Source of the DNA: Powellomyces hirtus
Taxonomy: Eukaryota; Chytridiomycota; Chytridiomycetes; Spizellomycetales; Powellomycetaceae
Direction of reading: 5' to 3'
Length of the DNA: 64,000 nt
Assembly: GCA_025526995.1 (NCBI GenBank)
Contig: JAHLKG010000002.1
Location: 1,550,001 to 1,614,000 of the forward strand
Positions 29,214-42,013 of this stretch are shown here, piece after piece. The notes beneath the pieces are model-generated. The model was given only the letters and a program-made list of their open reading frames with translations. It ran no database searches and had not been told where the DNA came from. The first letter of the stretch is position 1; every line of letters begins with the position of its first letter. The translations under genes and the position numbers were made by a program.

Positions 29214-31714
29214 ATGACAGATACCAGGCGCTCGGTCACGCACTTTGAAAGTTCCAAAATGCTTAGACTTTGTTCAACAATTTCTCGCCTACTCATTCCA
29301 GCAATCTCGTTCGAGACCGGCAGCATGCCCCCGGTTATGCAATGTCCATACCTACCATTGACGGTAGAGACCTTGTTTGAGGGCCGGAAGATACCAGGCT
29401 TGGAGTTCGTGAGACCCTGGGTACTTTGAAAATCGCCCTTCACGTCCACCTGTCTTCGTGTGCTGTAGAATATGAACCGATCCTTGTCTTTTCTTTGTAG
29501 CGAATGAACCTCACCGCCGTCAGCATTCGAGACCCACAAGTGTTCTATGTTGCCGTCGATCGTCAGATTCAGGTGTTCAATGTACCCCACCCGTCTGGAA
29601 CAGCAGGATCTCCATGTGTCGAGAAACTGCAATACAACGGAGGCCCGGTATGTTCGGCTTGCAATCCAAATTAAGGTGCTAGCGGCATGTCCTCAAAGTA
29701 TCGCTTGCCTCCTGATGAAAGAATTTGGACAATACCGTGAATGCGATACGGGTTGGAGATATTGGAGAAGAGGAAGTGCTGGTTGCAGTGGACGATTCGG
29801 GGAGAGTGTACATGTGGTTCACGGCCCACTTGAAGCGTCAACCACTCGTTTTCCAGTGCGTATCGTCTGTCTTCACTCTTCTGTCTTTTCATGTGTGGGG
29901 CCATCAAAATAATGACGAGGCCAGTTCTCCTCGCGTTCCCGCAGACACAAGGAGTCGGCCTGGGGCATTGCACTCCACGGACCAAAGTATCTGTTGGCAG
30001 TTTCCGCAAACTCGCATACGATTATGATCTGGGATCTGCAATCGCGGGCGTTTGAGGACGATGATTTGATGGATTTGAAGGATGAAGAAAAGCGATGTAA
30101 CAATGAGAGTCTTGGTGGAATGCCGGAACGCGAATTGGTCGGTCATGATCACAATGTCCCTTCAGTGGACTTTAGCTCCTGTGGAACGTATTTGGCGTCC
30201 TGCTCTATCGGTGAGAAAGTTACTGTGGCGATAAAAGTGGCTATACGCGGAATGTGCTTATATCAATTCATCTTAGATTGCACAGTGAGGATATGGAATG
30301 TTCAATCGGGGCAGGTTGTTTCATCACGTTATTTTAATAGTCAATGGTAAGTGCAGCTTACGTCTCGCAAGCAAAAGGAACAACTTATGCCCACCTCGTA
30401 CCACCTCCTAACAGGGCGTGGACCGTGCGATTTGTGGCACCCGAAATGTTCAAGCGAATACAGCCCAAAACACCAGATTGGTGTGATGTTTTCAAGACCA
30501 AGGGAGCTGAAGTATGCCAGGAAGTGTTGAGAAGATGCGGCACCGGTATTCGAAAAGCTTCTCTTCCGGCATGGGTCAGTAGCTCCACCGTCCCAATGCC
30601 TGATGATATGGCCGAAGAGTTCGAGGAGGATCCGGAGGATAGGCCCAACAGCTGCGATGATATGTGTTTTGCGATTGGGGAGAACGAGCATGACATTAGT
30701 GTGGTGGAAGGGAATGGAGACGACGAGTGCAGTACGGAGCCACGCGCGTTGCCGACAAATGTGTCAGAAATGAGTGTTGAGCCCGCCAGGTCTGATGCTA
30801 TTATCGCGGATACTGAAACAAATAACGACGATGTAGATTTGGGGACTGTGGATACTTGGTCCGACGACGACGGAGGAGATGATCACCATTCCGTTGATTC
30901 TCCCTCTGATTCTACTGGTTCGACTTCAGACGGTGGAGCAATGGATCTTTCCGATCATCATCCAGCGGCACCTCCCCCATTGATAAACGATATTGAGGAT
31001 TCTGGTTCCGAGAATTCAGGGTTTTGGGAGGACATGAACGATGATGATGATGTAGGCGATGTGGGGGACCACGTCAGTTCGTATGGCAGCGAGAACGAGG
31101 ATGAATCAGGGGACGACCTTGCCATGTCCGAGGAAAGTTTGCTGTACGAAGACCCGCCACTGATGTACCGACCTGTCAGCTGGTGGCGGCAAAGGGCCTA
31201 CGAGCCGCCACCGCCAGCAGGCATTGCCAAATGCGGAGTCATAAAAGGATTTCCGACGGATTTCTTGATCTACACGTCAGTCGAACATATGTACATTCTG
31301 GATCCGCGGACGCTCGCGACGTGTCACGAACACAAGAAACTCATCAGCCAATACGATCTGCGCTCGGATCTCATGGCGGCTGCGCACGATCGACTGATCT
31401 TTGTGGAGTTCCTCCCGGAACTAGGTGTCGCTGTGGTCGCGAGCCAGAAGGGCACAGCGGCGCTCGTCAGGCTGGTGAGAACTCGCGATGAACACAGCAT
31501 CACTCGGTTCAAGATGGAAACAGAGCAGTTTTTGCCTCGAGTCGCTCAGCCGCAATACCCGCTCCTGGGCGTGTTTTGCTCGAAACACGTAGACGAAACG
31601 CTGCCGCCGCGATACCACGTGCATCTTCTGTATGCGGATGGGCACATGTTTTCGTATGTAGTGCAGAGATCCTTTGTGGTCAACCCATTAACGGTAGATC
31701 GCCTGCGTCTGTAA
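29214..31714 (+). CDS. WD-repeat protein, CRT10-like
   Basis: Well-supported exons: about 29491-29648 (RMNLTAVSIRDPQVFYVAVD), 29699-29854 (GRVYMWFTAHLK), 29945-30210 (ESAWGIALHGPKYLLAVSAN, HTIMIWDL), 30276-30346 (DCTVRIWNVQSGQ) and 30416-31714. A first exon from ATG 29214 is plausible but not firm. The N-terminal half has WD-like beta-propeller blades, then a long acidic low-complexity insert (about 30700-31140), then a conserved C-terminal block (DFLIYTSVEHMYILDPRT, FVEFLPELGVAVVASQKG). The arrangement resembles fungal CRT10, named for effects on ribonucleotide reductase transcription in yeast. The stop TAA is at 31712. Confidence 0.68.
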
Positions 31715-32660
31715 TGCAGAATGAATTTTGGAAAATTTTGATGACCGAACGTTGCGTTGCGTGGCCACAAATTAGACTTTCTTCTGAGCGTGGAATGCCG
31801 CGCCATTGTTTGAATCCAAAACGGTGCAGGAGAAGGAAGGCAATGATGATGACACATGACGGTTTGAGAAAAGGTTCACCTGTCTTGTTACATGTCTGTG
31901 GTGCAATCAATACATGAACAAAGCAAATCTGAATTAGCAAAGTTCTTTGATGAATATCATAACGCACAATATCAAGAATTTCGTAAAAAAAATGTTGTGA
32001 AGTTTCAGATGACAACATTGAACAGCACTGTTTCATTTGAAGCTCTATCAACAAAACATTCAAAAGCATTGTATCAACTTACCAAAGATGTAATGTAAAT
32101 GGGGAAACAACGGCCATGCGGGTGGCTGTGTACTTGCTATCATAATCAAAAGCAAAGCCATCCAAACCGTACCGCCGCGCTGGGATAGGCGAAGAGAGAG
32201 GCACGTGTTCTGCCATACAACGCTATGTCACACAAGTCGCACAAGCGTCCGCCCGGATTTGCGGGAAGCAAAGTGGGTGATACAGATCCACGTGATTTGA
32301 GTCAAATAGCGCGGTTCTGCGGCTCTTCTCTCTCGCTCTTCACAAATAAATCTCTCCGAGGTTATTATTGAGTTTAGAGTAAGATTCTCATTATGATTTT
32401 CATATAAATAGCAATATTCTCATTCTAAGGAGGCAAATTTACCAGAAACGGTTCTCTCTCTTCTATTCGGTAAAAAACGCGCGACCAAAGGACCCCCCGT
32501 ACTATCGCCCACCTACTTGGACCGCCAGCCAAACCGCTCAGACGGAAAACGGCAAGACCGCAAACCCGCACGTTCTCTCTCGCCTTATATCACTTTGTCC
32601 GTCGGCTCCTCTCCCCCTCCTTGTCTCCCTACTTTCTTAGGACACTCACACCTGGCAAAC
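31715..32660. other. Intergenic, upstream of the Pex24-like gene
   Basis: No convincing gene. The last 150 bases are pyrimidine-rich (TCTCTCTCGCC..., CCCCTCCTTGTCTCCC), as often seen before fungal start codons. Confidence 0.5.
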
Positions 32661-34350
32661 ATGATGGGCGACGTTGGCGTGCACAACTTTGAGGTCACAA
32701 CCTACAACAAGCCAACTTACTGCGACGCTTGCGACAAGTTCCTGTGGGGTCTCGTCAAACAAGGCGCGCAGTGCAAAAGTAAGTCCTCTCCAAAGCCGTC
32801 TCCTGAAAGTGGTGCGGTCTCGAGTACTTACCCCCTGCCCACCCACACGTTCTCGCATAGACTGTGGATTCAATGCGCACCGCAAATGTCAACACACTGT
32901 AACGACTGGCTGCTCAGGAGTCCGCGCCAGCCGCGACTACCACCCTGACCACGACGAGCACTCGACCGAGGTGGTCCTTCACGGCAAGTACGACGAAACC
33001 GATGCGGAACGAACCGTCGTCATGCGTCGCAAGAGCGAACCGGCCGTTCCCGGAAAAGCGATCACGGCACCCCGCAAGCCGCCAATGAAGCGAACGCAAA
33101 CCACCGGCATGGCCGAGAAGGAAATGAGCATCGTCCAGGAACTCATTACCAGCACCGCCATGAACTCGGCAGCCATGGAGAAGGCTGCAAAAGACCCTCC
33201 ATTGAACCTCCTCACCACCACTCCCAAAAACTTTACTCGCTTTGTCATGCGTTTGGGTCCCGTTGTCAACTTTCAGGACGATGTCACCGAGGTCCTGACG
33301 TGGCAGAACCCACCAAAGACGGTCATCGTCATGGTCACCTACATTTTCCTTTGTGAGTTGTCGCATATCGTTTTCGCTATTCAGGACCATTTCAATCTTA
33401 CATACTTTTTTTGCCTCCTGCTCAGGCATATACCCAACTCTCCTCATTGTCGCGCCACAAATGCTTCTCATCTACATCATCATGGGCAACTACTACAAGA
33501 AGACAAAGAAAGATGTGGTTGGTCAAAAGACCAGCACCAACGTTCAGTACCTCAAGAACATGCAATTCATCCAAAATTCCATGGGCATGTTTTGCGAAGG
33601 ATATGAAGACGTCAAGAAGAACTCCAAGGCCCTTGACTGGTCTAACGAGGAGGAGACGATCCACATCCTTAAGATGGCCGTTGCGTCCATGTTTGGAGTC
33701 ATCTTTGTTGTACGGATGATTCCGTTCAACTACATCATGCTTCTTGGCGGTGTTGCTATGTTTCTGCAAAACACGGCCCTCTTCCGCGCCGCGTCTACAA
33801 CTCTCCCGCCAGTCCTGATGAAGAAACTGCAAATTCAAGTGGACAATATCCGCGAAGCCATCCGAGAGGCCCGCAAGGCCGGCGACGGCAGCACCGTGAC
33901 CGTGACCTTGTTTGAAAACCAGCGATGGTGGGCTGGTAAGTCTTTAAAAGAAATGTGGCTCTGAAGCCTTTTCTGGTCCAAGTTCCAATCATCCTCTTTT
34001 CAGGTCTTGGCTGGATTCCCCACTTGCTCCGCTCTGAACGCGGCCCGTGGTCCGATGAAACCGGTCAAATCGCCCGCACTCCCAAAGACATCTACGAGCC
34101 CCCGCAGGACTGCGGCGAATGGCTCTGGGCCGACGCCGACTGGCGTCTCGACGTGGGCTGGTCCGACGTTGACGAACAGGGTTGGCAGTACACGGACCAC
34201 GTCTGGTCCAACCCCAAGACCAAAGCCGCCATGTCCTCTCTCACCCGCCGACGCATGTGGGTTCGCAAAATGCGTCTCGTCAAACCCGCCACGCCCATGA
34301 TCGCTGCTGCCAACGGAGTTTCGTCACCCAAGGCCATCAAATCCCAATGA
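32661..34350 (+). CDS. Pex24-type membrane protein with C1 and dysferlin domains
   Basis: Four exons: 32661-32778, 32861-33352, 33426-33935, 34004-34350. The N-terminus is a C1 (phorbol-ester/DAG-type) zinc domain: HNFEVTTYNKPTYCDACDKF, WGLVKQGAQC, CGFNAHRKC, then a Cys. Next come a linker and the Pex24p-like membrane region with hydrophobic segments (TVIVMVTYIFLC, YPTLLIVAPQMLLIYIIM, MFGVIFVV, YIMLLGGVAMFL). The C-terminus is a dysferlin-type pair: FENQRWWAGLGWIPHLL, ERGPWSD, EWLWADADW, GWQYTDHVW. Pex24/Pex30-type proteins shape ER and peroxisomal membranes; the C1 domain suggests lipid binding. Location is inferred from family only. Confidence 0.85.
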
Positions 34351-34459
34351 TCCCGATCCGACCTCATCTTTCACCTCGAACACTTCTTTACTTTTACTTT
34401 ACATGCTCCATTGTGTTAGGTTTGCAAACCTCATACGTTCATTATACATAGTTCATAGG

Positions 34460-34486
34460 AAGGGTCCTTGCTGAGCGAGGACCCTT
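34460..34486. other. Inverted repeat, 12-bp stem and 3-base loop
   Basis: AAGGGTCCTTGC, loop TGA, GCGAGGACCCTT: a 12-bp stem with one T/G mismatch. It lies about 110 bp after the stop of the Pex24-like gene, probably in its 3' UTR. Confidence 0.7.
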
Positions 34487-34899
34487 TCTCTGCTGCCGCG
34501 GTTTACAGAATTAGGTGTGTAATTTTAGTCACTAGATAGCTTTTAATTTCTTAATACAGATACTTTCTTACAATATTTTGGTTGGCACGTTGACCCGGAT
34601 ATCTGAATGACATTGTACGACACGGTCTACGAGCATTGCTGAGTTTGCCGGCCAGTAATGGAACTGCATTAATCCTCCTACTTCACTTTCCCGTAGACTA
34701 TTCTTTCACCCCACATCTCGATGGAGACATCAGAAAAAATACTTGCACGAATATCCGGCCGACAAAGTACGAAGGTGTTGCGGCACTTTTCCATTATAGT
34801 ACATACACTTTGCGTCTCACACCATTTCCCATAACAATTGATGAGTTGAAAAAAAATATGACAATCCGCGCCACGCAGGACTCAAGAAACGGAGTTCTT
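34487..34899. other. Intergenic between convergent genes
   Basis: AT-rich spacer between the convergent Pex24-like and helicase genes. Nothing recognised. Confidence 0.5.
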
Positions 34900-37800
34900 T
34901 CACACCCCCATCGCCCTCATCGCCTCAATCATCGCATCCTCATCTCCGCTCCCAAATCCATACGCCGCTTCCTCATCCCCATCGTCCACGCTCGCCTCAC
35001 GCGTCTCACATTCATGCACCTCTGAAGTGCCAAACGCGCCATCGGCCCACTGGCGAACCCACGCTCCATGGACAAATCCCCACAGATGGGCGAGCGCGCC
35101 GCGCATGTCGGGTGTACCCGCGACCGTGATGGGCGGGAAGAGGAGGGCGCGGGTGGTGAGGAGGATGCACGTGTCGCGGGCGCGCGAGAGCGCAACGTTG
35201 AGGCGGGGGAGGTGGTACGTGAACGCGAGAGTGGATTCGTGGCTATCGTTGATGACAGATCCGTGTTAGAACCTCTGAATAATGTGAAAGACGCAAGGGG
35301 GAACGGGTAGGAAATGGGGGGTTTCAGACTTACTAGCTCGCACACCCGCTAAACGCATAGCAAACCACCACAAGGTCCGCCTCCCCGCCCTGAATTCTCT
35401 CAACCGTGTCCACTTTCACCCCCTCGCAGGCCAACCCCGCGGCCAGGAGGGCTCTTCCGACCGCGGAGCGCTGGGCGCGGTGTGGGGTGACCACCATGAC
35501 GGTGCCAGGTTGGTTCAAGTCGACACCGCGGGTCAAGAACCCGCGGAGGATATGCACCACTGCACGCGCCTCGGCTTCGAGTTGGAGTTCGATTGAGGCG
35601 AACGCGTGCGGGAGGAGGATAGCGTTGCGGGCGTGGCTGCCGTCCGGGATGGTGAGAGCAGTGTCGAGGGATGTCGTGGTGAGTAATGGCGGCGCATCGG
35701 TCGTTGGTGGCAGGGAAGGAGGGTGTGAATCAGAGTGGTCGCTTGCGGTACTGAGACTAGCACCCGTGGCTGCTTCACCACCTGCACGCATGGGTATGAA
35801 CACGCCTCCCTTCTTGTACAGCTTATTCGTAAACGTGCACAGTTCCGTCACCATCCGGAAATTCTCCGTCAACATGTCCATCCGCGTTCCCGCCTCGCTC
35901 GCCGTCACATCCACGAGCCATTCAAGGACCGACCCAAACAGACGACCAGAGGAGACCGGGTACGCGCCCTGCAGGACCGGCGCGAGTTGCAGATGGTCGC
36001 CCGCTACAATGAGGCGTTTGGCGTCCACGTCGGGTCCGCGCATCACGGCGTCAATGGGGATCGCGGCTTCCGAGACGGTCATCTGGCTGCCTTCGTCGAT
36101 GATGAGACTAGAAAAGTGGGTGGAGATGGGGGATTTGTGGGCGTACTTGTCGCGCCAGGTATGCACGCCCCAGACAGTGGCTCCGACGACAGCATACGGT
36201 GGCAGGGTGGCCGGATCGGGCATTTTGGATTTTTCTTTCGACAAGATAAGTGTCGCAACGTGGTCGCGCCATTCCCCGCGTTGCATGTTGTCAATGCTTT
36301 TGACGTGCTGCAGAAGGGATGCGAGCTTGCCGATGAGCGTTTCGACAGCGTTGTTGGTGCTGGCCGTGACGAGAATCCGGAACGGCTGCGGCGAGTCGCT
36401 GCGTCGACCTGTTAGTTCGATGAGGCGAAGAGCACTCAATGCCAGGGTGTGGGTTTTGCCTGAACCATGGGCAGATCAGCAAAAGGCGCTACATGTCAAT
36501 CCGGACCAAATCAGATCTCGCGTCCAAGCTTACCATGTCCAGGTGGTCCCCTAGACAGAGATCAGGAGCAAGTTTGAGATATTAGGCCATATGCAAACAG
36601 CGCCAAACGATACAAGAAAGACTTACCAAACAACGGATACTCTTCTGCCCAGTACTGCTCTAAAAGCTTTTCGTTGACTTCCCACAAACAGTAGCGCCTT
36701 TTCGCCGCCCACCAGAGTATAGTATTCTCGGTAAAACCGCTGAAGGCGTTCCTCCGCCGCTTGATCCTTTTGGGCGCTCAGCGGCAAGTCAATGTCTGGA
36801 GAGCCGTGGAGCAGTCGCGTGAAGAATGGTGGTGAATCGGGGCTGAGCAGGGGGGACCACCAAAAACAGATTGCACTCAGCACATTCCATAGGAGCAAAA
36901 TGTCACATTGCATTCTCACCTTTCTTGCGTGTCGTGATCGATCGTCAAAATGGTCTTGATCAATTTCAAAGTGTTGAAGTCCACCATTCTACAATCCGCG
37001 TCGCATCAATACCATGGTCCTAGCGCGCATCGTATAACCACACGTTTCCTACCTTCGCGAAAGCACAAACGCCCCGTCCCTCATCACATTTCTCGGCGCC
37101 CTCACTTTAATCGTCACTCGTCCCGCGTCATCCCACCCCGCAACCTCCGCAACACCCCACCCCTCACCTCCGCCGATTCTCAACCCCACCACTCCCGCCC
37201 ACGCCAGATCATCAAACTCCAGGGCCGCGTCCGAGTCCGCGCGCGTAAGGAGGTATCCGTACGGAGCCCATGCAGACGAACTGGGCGCAACGTCGAGGTA
37301 CTCGGTGCCGCTCGTGGGAGTGAACACGTATTCGGAGCCCCCCAGGTGGGAATGGAGGGTTAGATGGGTGTTGTGGGTGTTGGAGAGACGCGACTTGATG
37401 AGAGATTCGAGTCTGAGATGATGCCGGGTCAGAATGTGGATGTTCGCCAGCGACAAAGGGACGAGAGCTTGGCTACTCACTGGGTCATAATCTCATACTA
37501 TACGCTACGTTGTGAGTGACAACAAACTTTCCCACCATAGAGCACCATCGCAAAACAAAGCAACCACTGACCTACCTGGCACATAAATAGCAACCTCCTC
37601 AACTCGAGATCCCGGCAGACATCAATGAAGAGCACTTCGAACTCTCTGGCAACATTGGGAAGAACGCTCTCAATCGGCTTCCCAGAACTTTGGCATGCAG
37701 ATTCCACTGAATGACGGAGCGCCTTTGACACCGCTTGCATTGTCCGTGAATGTTTCTCAAGCAGAAATTTTAACTCGGCACTGCTCGGATTGCTTTTGAA

Positions 37801-39843
37801 CAGCGTATACATGTCGGCCCACATATCTTGCTTGCTGCTTACCGATTGCGAAGCAGTTGCACCAGGACTGACGAGATGCGCAAAGCACTCTTCGATAGTA
37901 TACCACCCCGGAACCGGCATCGAGATGATCCACTGAACACAGTCGCTCAAGACTGCCACTTTGGGCATCAGGCGCATCAAGCCCGTTTCCTGCGTGACCT
38001 TTGGCGAGCCGTTTATGATACCTTCCAAGCGCGCCAGGAGAGTCTCTTTGTTGCCCACTAGACTCACATCGGGACCGCCAAAGATTCTAAGGTACCGCTT
38101 GACCTCTGGCACCAACGCCGTTTTCTGTACTCTGAACAGAACCTGAGACGAAAGCAGTTCCGGCTGTACCGTTGTGAGGAGGACAGACGAATGATTGAGC
38201 AAGGCTCCTATGCACAATTTTGTCGCTTCGGAACATCCAGGCTGCAACGTTGCTTCAGCGACTAGGATCTGGGCCAGTGCGGTCTGCTCGGCTGATGCGT
38301 AAACATAGAATTGCACTCGAAGGGCGGAGATGGCCTGGTTTGATGCTTCCAGATTCGCATCTTTCTTGGAAAGAAGGATTTGAATCAAGCTTGCAAGGCT
38401 CTCGATAAATGTAACTGCAAAGGTCTCCGTCTCGGAGCCTGCGACTCGCTGATCGCTGTACAGGGTGGCATCTGTAGAGTGGTCGACGCCAATGATGGAA
38501 TACGCAAACAGCAGGTCCCTTTCCGGATCCATGCCGAGGGAAAGATACACACCGACATCTTCCTCTCGAGGAAACACGAGACACCGACGTAGATTGGGTT
38601 CCACAGTATGCTTCGTGGCAGAGCGGAGAACACTACTCTCGTGAATCCCACATGCGGCCAAGTCTATGGTCTCCTTGCCATGGCCGCCACGCTGTAGGTT
38701 CAACAGCCGCGACACTTTCGCCCATGATCCAGGGCCAAGATCTCTTCCGCGTCCACTCCCTCCAGAGTGGACCAGACGATGAAGATCCTCCAAATCAGTG
38801 AGACCCCCGCTTCCAACAGCGACGTCCTTGAGAAACGTGTGGTCTGATATAGACAGATTCGGGATGTTTCCCAGCCGACCTTCCTTCACGGTCTCGCCCG
38901 CGCATCGATTGACAAAATCGCAACCCCGACACAAGGGATTGAAATGCCACGGGACCTTAGTCACCGGCTTGGACAGCGTTCGCGGGACCTCTTCAAATAG
39001 GAAGTTTTCCAACAATGGGCGAAGCATCGGCAGTGAGAACTCTCCTGTAAGCGAAGGTGTTTCCGCAGCAGTTATAACGGTGGCATCGGACGGTGGTATC
39101 CACACACTGCCGATATCGTCTGGTGTGATTGCAATAAAGTCAGATTCTGCAGTTGCTTCGCTCCACTCTTGGAACAGTTCCATCAAACATAGCCAGTAGA
39201 ACCCGATTTGCACTTGATGAGAGATCTTGACCTTTTTCGACGCCTTGGCATCGATGATTCGCCATTTGAAGCCGCTGACAACACCATTCGCGTCTCTCTC
39301 AACCCACACTTCCAAAAAGTCAGGTTTGAACGTCCCGAACGCAACTGCGCCGACGGGCCATCCCCGCATTTCCAAATGTGACGCAAAAGAAGGCGCGGCG
39401 AAGCTAATGTCGACAGCATAGTAGTGAGATCGCGGATCACGTTTTATCATTTGGATCAGTTCCCCAACTGAAATATGACGTGACCCAGGTCCTCGCCAAA
39501 TCAGGCCTTTGCCCTCAAGACGCTTTTGAAGGCGTTCTTCCCACTGATTAAGGAGGATCCATGGGGAACGTGAAGCTGTGAGTAGTTGCTGAATGCGATA
39601 GAATGCCTAAGTAACTACAACTGCGAGACCATGCAGGTTTACCTTGTTCCCTTTAGCGAATCTGGCGCGGTCTAGCACGTTCATTTGCTGCGTGGCCCCA
39701 GCCCCTTGCTCCTTCCATTTCCGTTGGTCGTGAGAAAGCCACAGCAGCTTTTTGCACAAGTGCACGTGGAATCTCGCAAGATCGGTGGCGGTCAGGTACC
39801 CTTTTGAAGGCGGTGTCGCTATTGAGATAGTCTCTTCCCCCAT
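34900..39843 (-). CDS. RecB-like nuclease fused to SF1 helicase (DNA2/TM0106 type)
   Basis: Several exons from ATG 39843 (MGEETISIATPP) to the stop at 34900. N-terminal TM0106/PD-(D/E)XK-like nuclease: YLTATDLARF, FKPDFLEVWVE, WRIIDAKASKKVKISHQVQIG, then CRGCDFVNRC for an Fe-S or zinc site (about 38900). After a middle region the helicase starts: Walker A GPPGHGKTHTLAL is split by an intron at about 36470-36535. Then TASTNNAVETLI, Walker B LIIDEGSQMT, GDHLQLAPVL, LTENFRM, VVTPHRAQ, VERIQGGEADLVVV, and after a last intron a NVALSRA motif. The order matches eukaryotic/archaeal nuclease-helicases of the Dna2 superfamily. Substrate unknown; DNA repair or replication is inferred. Exon limits around 36600-37500 are unresolved. 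Confidence 0.8.
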
Positions 39844-41100
39844 ATCACGGGTTGCTATCTATCAACGCTGGGTGGCCCTTTTAATCAAGTCAGGAGTGTC
39901 CAGGAGGCCCGCCGCCCAAAGGCCCTGAGAATATAACGTGGTGCGTCTGCCTGGCTGAATATGGTCCAGGAGCGATGAGCACGTTCCAATCGATGCAGTC
40001 AGGCCCGTCTTTATGTTCTTGAATCAGCAATTCCCTGTTTCTCGTGCGTTCGTGAATGAGAACCTTTCCTCCATCCAACCATCAGAAACCCGAGGAAAAC
40101 GACTGACGTGTACATCCCAGGCATCCGGGTTGAGTACCGCTGAGCCGGCTCCCATGCCGAGTCCTGATAGGCCGGTCGCCTGAATATAGGATCTTTCCAG
40201 GCAGAAGTTGTTTTGGCATTTCTCTGTTTCTTTGTGGCCCTTTCTTTCAAATCAAATCTGAATGGTGGAATGAATGATATGGCCCCTCCCCCTTAAACAA
40301 ACACATCACTATTAGTTTGACTTGACCGTGCATGTGGCACGTGACACCAAGCGTGCAGGCATTCCGGACAAACGTGTCAGTCCGGTTCGGACTTCACATG
40401 GTTCAAAAAGACGCGTGAGCACAGCAGCCGAACTCTGGTTCCTACATACATATCCCCCTACACACCCCCCCAGTATGCCCAAGCACAGGCGGTCCACAAA
40501 TCCCCTCCCTCCAGCGGTAAAACTCTGAAGAGCGGAGGATAGGCCATCGTTGCCAGCTACCAAGGGCCCGAAGGCTGATAATAAAAAGGAGAACCCCATC
40601 ATCTCCAAGCTCTTTGCCTCCGGACCCGTCGCCTCCGAATTCTTTGCCTCCGGGCCCCTCAACCTTACCCTCGCCGACAAGTTCGAGGGTTTCAACATTG
40701 AAGTTGGCTGCGCCGGCAATAGTCTACTCTTTTTAGTTTCCGATATCGTGAAGGTTTTGGATCGGACAATGGAATCATTGAACCAGACTTTGAAGCAGTA
40801 CGAGCAAAGTGTTTCCTATGTGACCATACTCCGAGATTTGGGATCACATCAAGGTATTTGACTAAAGATGGACTGTACCGCCTCCTTGGATCCAAGGGCA
40901 GACCCAGGAGTCGAAAACTTTATGACTGGTCCCAAACCTTTTCTCCTTGTGTGACGCTTCGACAAGTTGCGAACGTGACCAAAACCTTTTGCGGCAAACA
41001 ACCGGGATGTTATTTATTCGATCTGGAGGCCTATGGAAACTTGAAGGACTCAATGGCTTTGGAAAACGATATACCGACTAGAGCACAAAGAGGATTAACC
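39844..41100. other. Mostly intergenic; weak ORFs only
   Basis: Open stretches at 40550-40861 and 40858-41205 (plus) lack ATG starts and do not overlap in a spliceable way that I can defend. The second ends in a hydrophobic segment (ALFITTGLVFLFVSYY) that could be a tail anchor. Coding status unknown. Confidence 0.35.
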
Positions 41101-41531
41101 AAATTAAGCAAATTAGTAGATAAAATAACTGATGATACTAATATTTCTAATTATGCTCTTTTTATAACTACAGGGTTAGTATTTTTATTTGTATCTTATT
41201 ATTAACTTATCTTGTTAATACTAACAATAATAATATTTTATCTTTATTTGTATTAATACTAGTATTTGTTTACACTAATATCTCAATAAGTAGGTATCTT
41301 AATTTAAAGCGAGAATAGTAGAATATTAATCGTTTCAGACGTTCAGAAAAGAATCAATGTAGAATAAGCTTTTCTTCTAAAAATAAATAAATTATATATT
41401 AATATAGCGTAATATAATTTTAAATGTGAAGTTAACTAAGAGACTATGAATTTACAGTTAAAAAGTGAAAATCTTTCAGTAGTGTTACTATTAATATTTA
41501 AAAACCTTAGTTAGTTTTATGTAGCAACTAC
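41101..41531. other. AT-rich island, left flank of element B1
   Basis: Sharp drop in GC after about 41090 (runs such as TAATACTAACAATAATAATATTTTATC). It continues at 59271-59800 on the other side of B1, so the original locus was an AT-rich stretch of about 1 kb. Confidence 0.75.
41527..41531. repeat. Target-site duplication ACTAC, left of B1
   Basis: ACTAC before the B1 5' LTR; partner at 59266-59270, about 17.7 kb away. Confidence 0.9.
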
Positions 41532-41898
41532 TATTGGAATGTTGAGACTTGCGTGCTCAACGTTTGGTCCTTACATTAGATCCTTACTTGGATTCTCCGA
41601 CTAGAACGCGTGACCACCATACCGGTAACGCTAAGAGCTGAATTGGATCACGTGTAATCACGTGATTGGAGAAAAAGTAGATTAGAACGCTCGAAGCGAG
41701 ACATTACCGAAAAGACTTTAAGACAAAAAATACATTTTACATACATTACATCTCTGTGCATCTGACATCGCTACATCGTCAACTGCATCACAGAAGAGCT
41801 CTGTAACTCCCCTTTACGAAGTATACTGGAGGCCACATCGAATTCGGCCAATCCTCTGCATTTCCGATAAAGTACTGGAAACGCCGATATCTCCAATA
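41532..41898 (+). repeat. 5' LTR of copia B1 (367 bp)
   Basis: TATTGGAATG...ATCTCCAATA; the termini form a perfect inverted repeat TATTGGA/TCCAATA. Contains GGATCACGTGTAATCACGTGATT. It is followed at 41899 by GGTTATGAGCCCTGA, the half-tRNA initiator-Met primer site. Confidence 0.94.
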
Positions 41899-42013
41899 GG
41901 TTATGAGCCCTGAGACCGGTCGAATTCGAATCATTCTCCCTTCGTAAAACCTGCAAACTACAAGTCTTCCGTCGAAATTCAAGTGCCAAGAAAGTACCGA
42001 GCACACCGTCAAG

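Noticed and set aside
35027..36554. Long plus-strand ORFs opposite the helicase gene
   Set aside because: They are antisense shadows; the minus strand has clear helicase motifs in order.
40550..41205. Two-exon hypothetical gene with a C-terminal membrane segment
   Set aside because: Neither ORF has an ATG, no splice pair joins them convincingly, and the second runs into AT-rich DNA.
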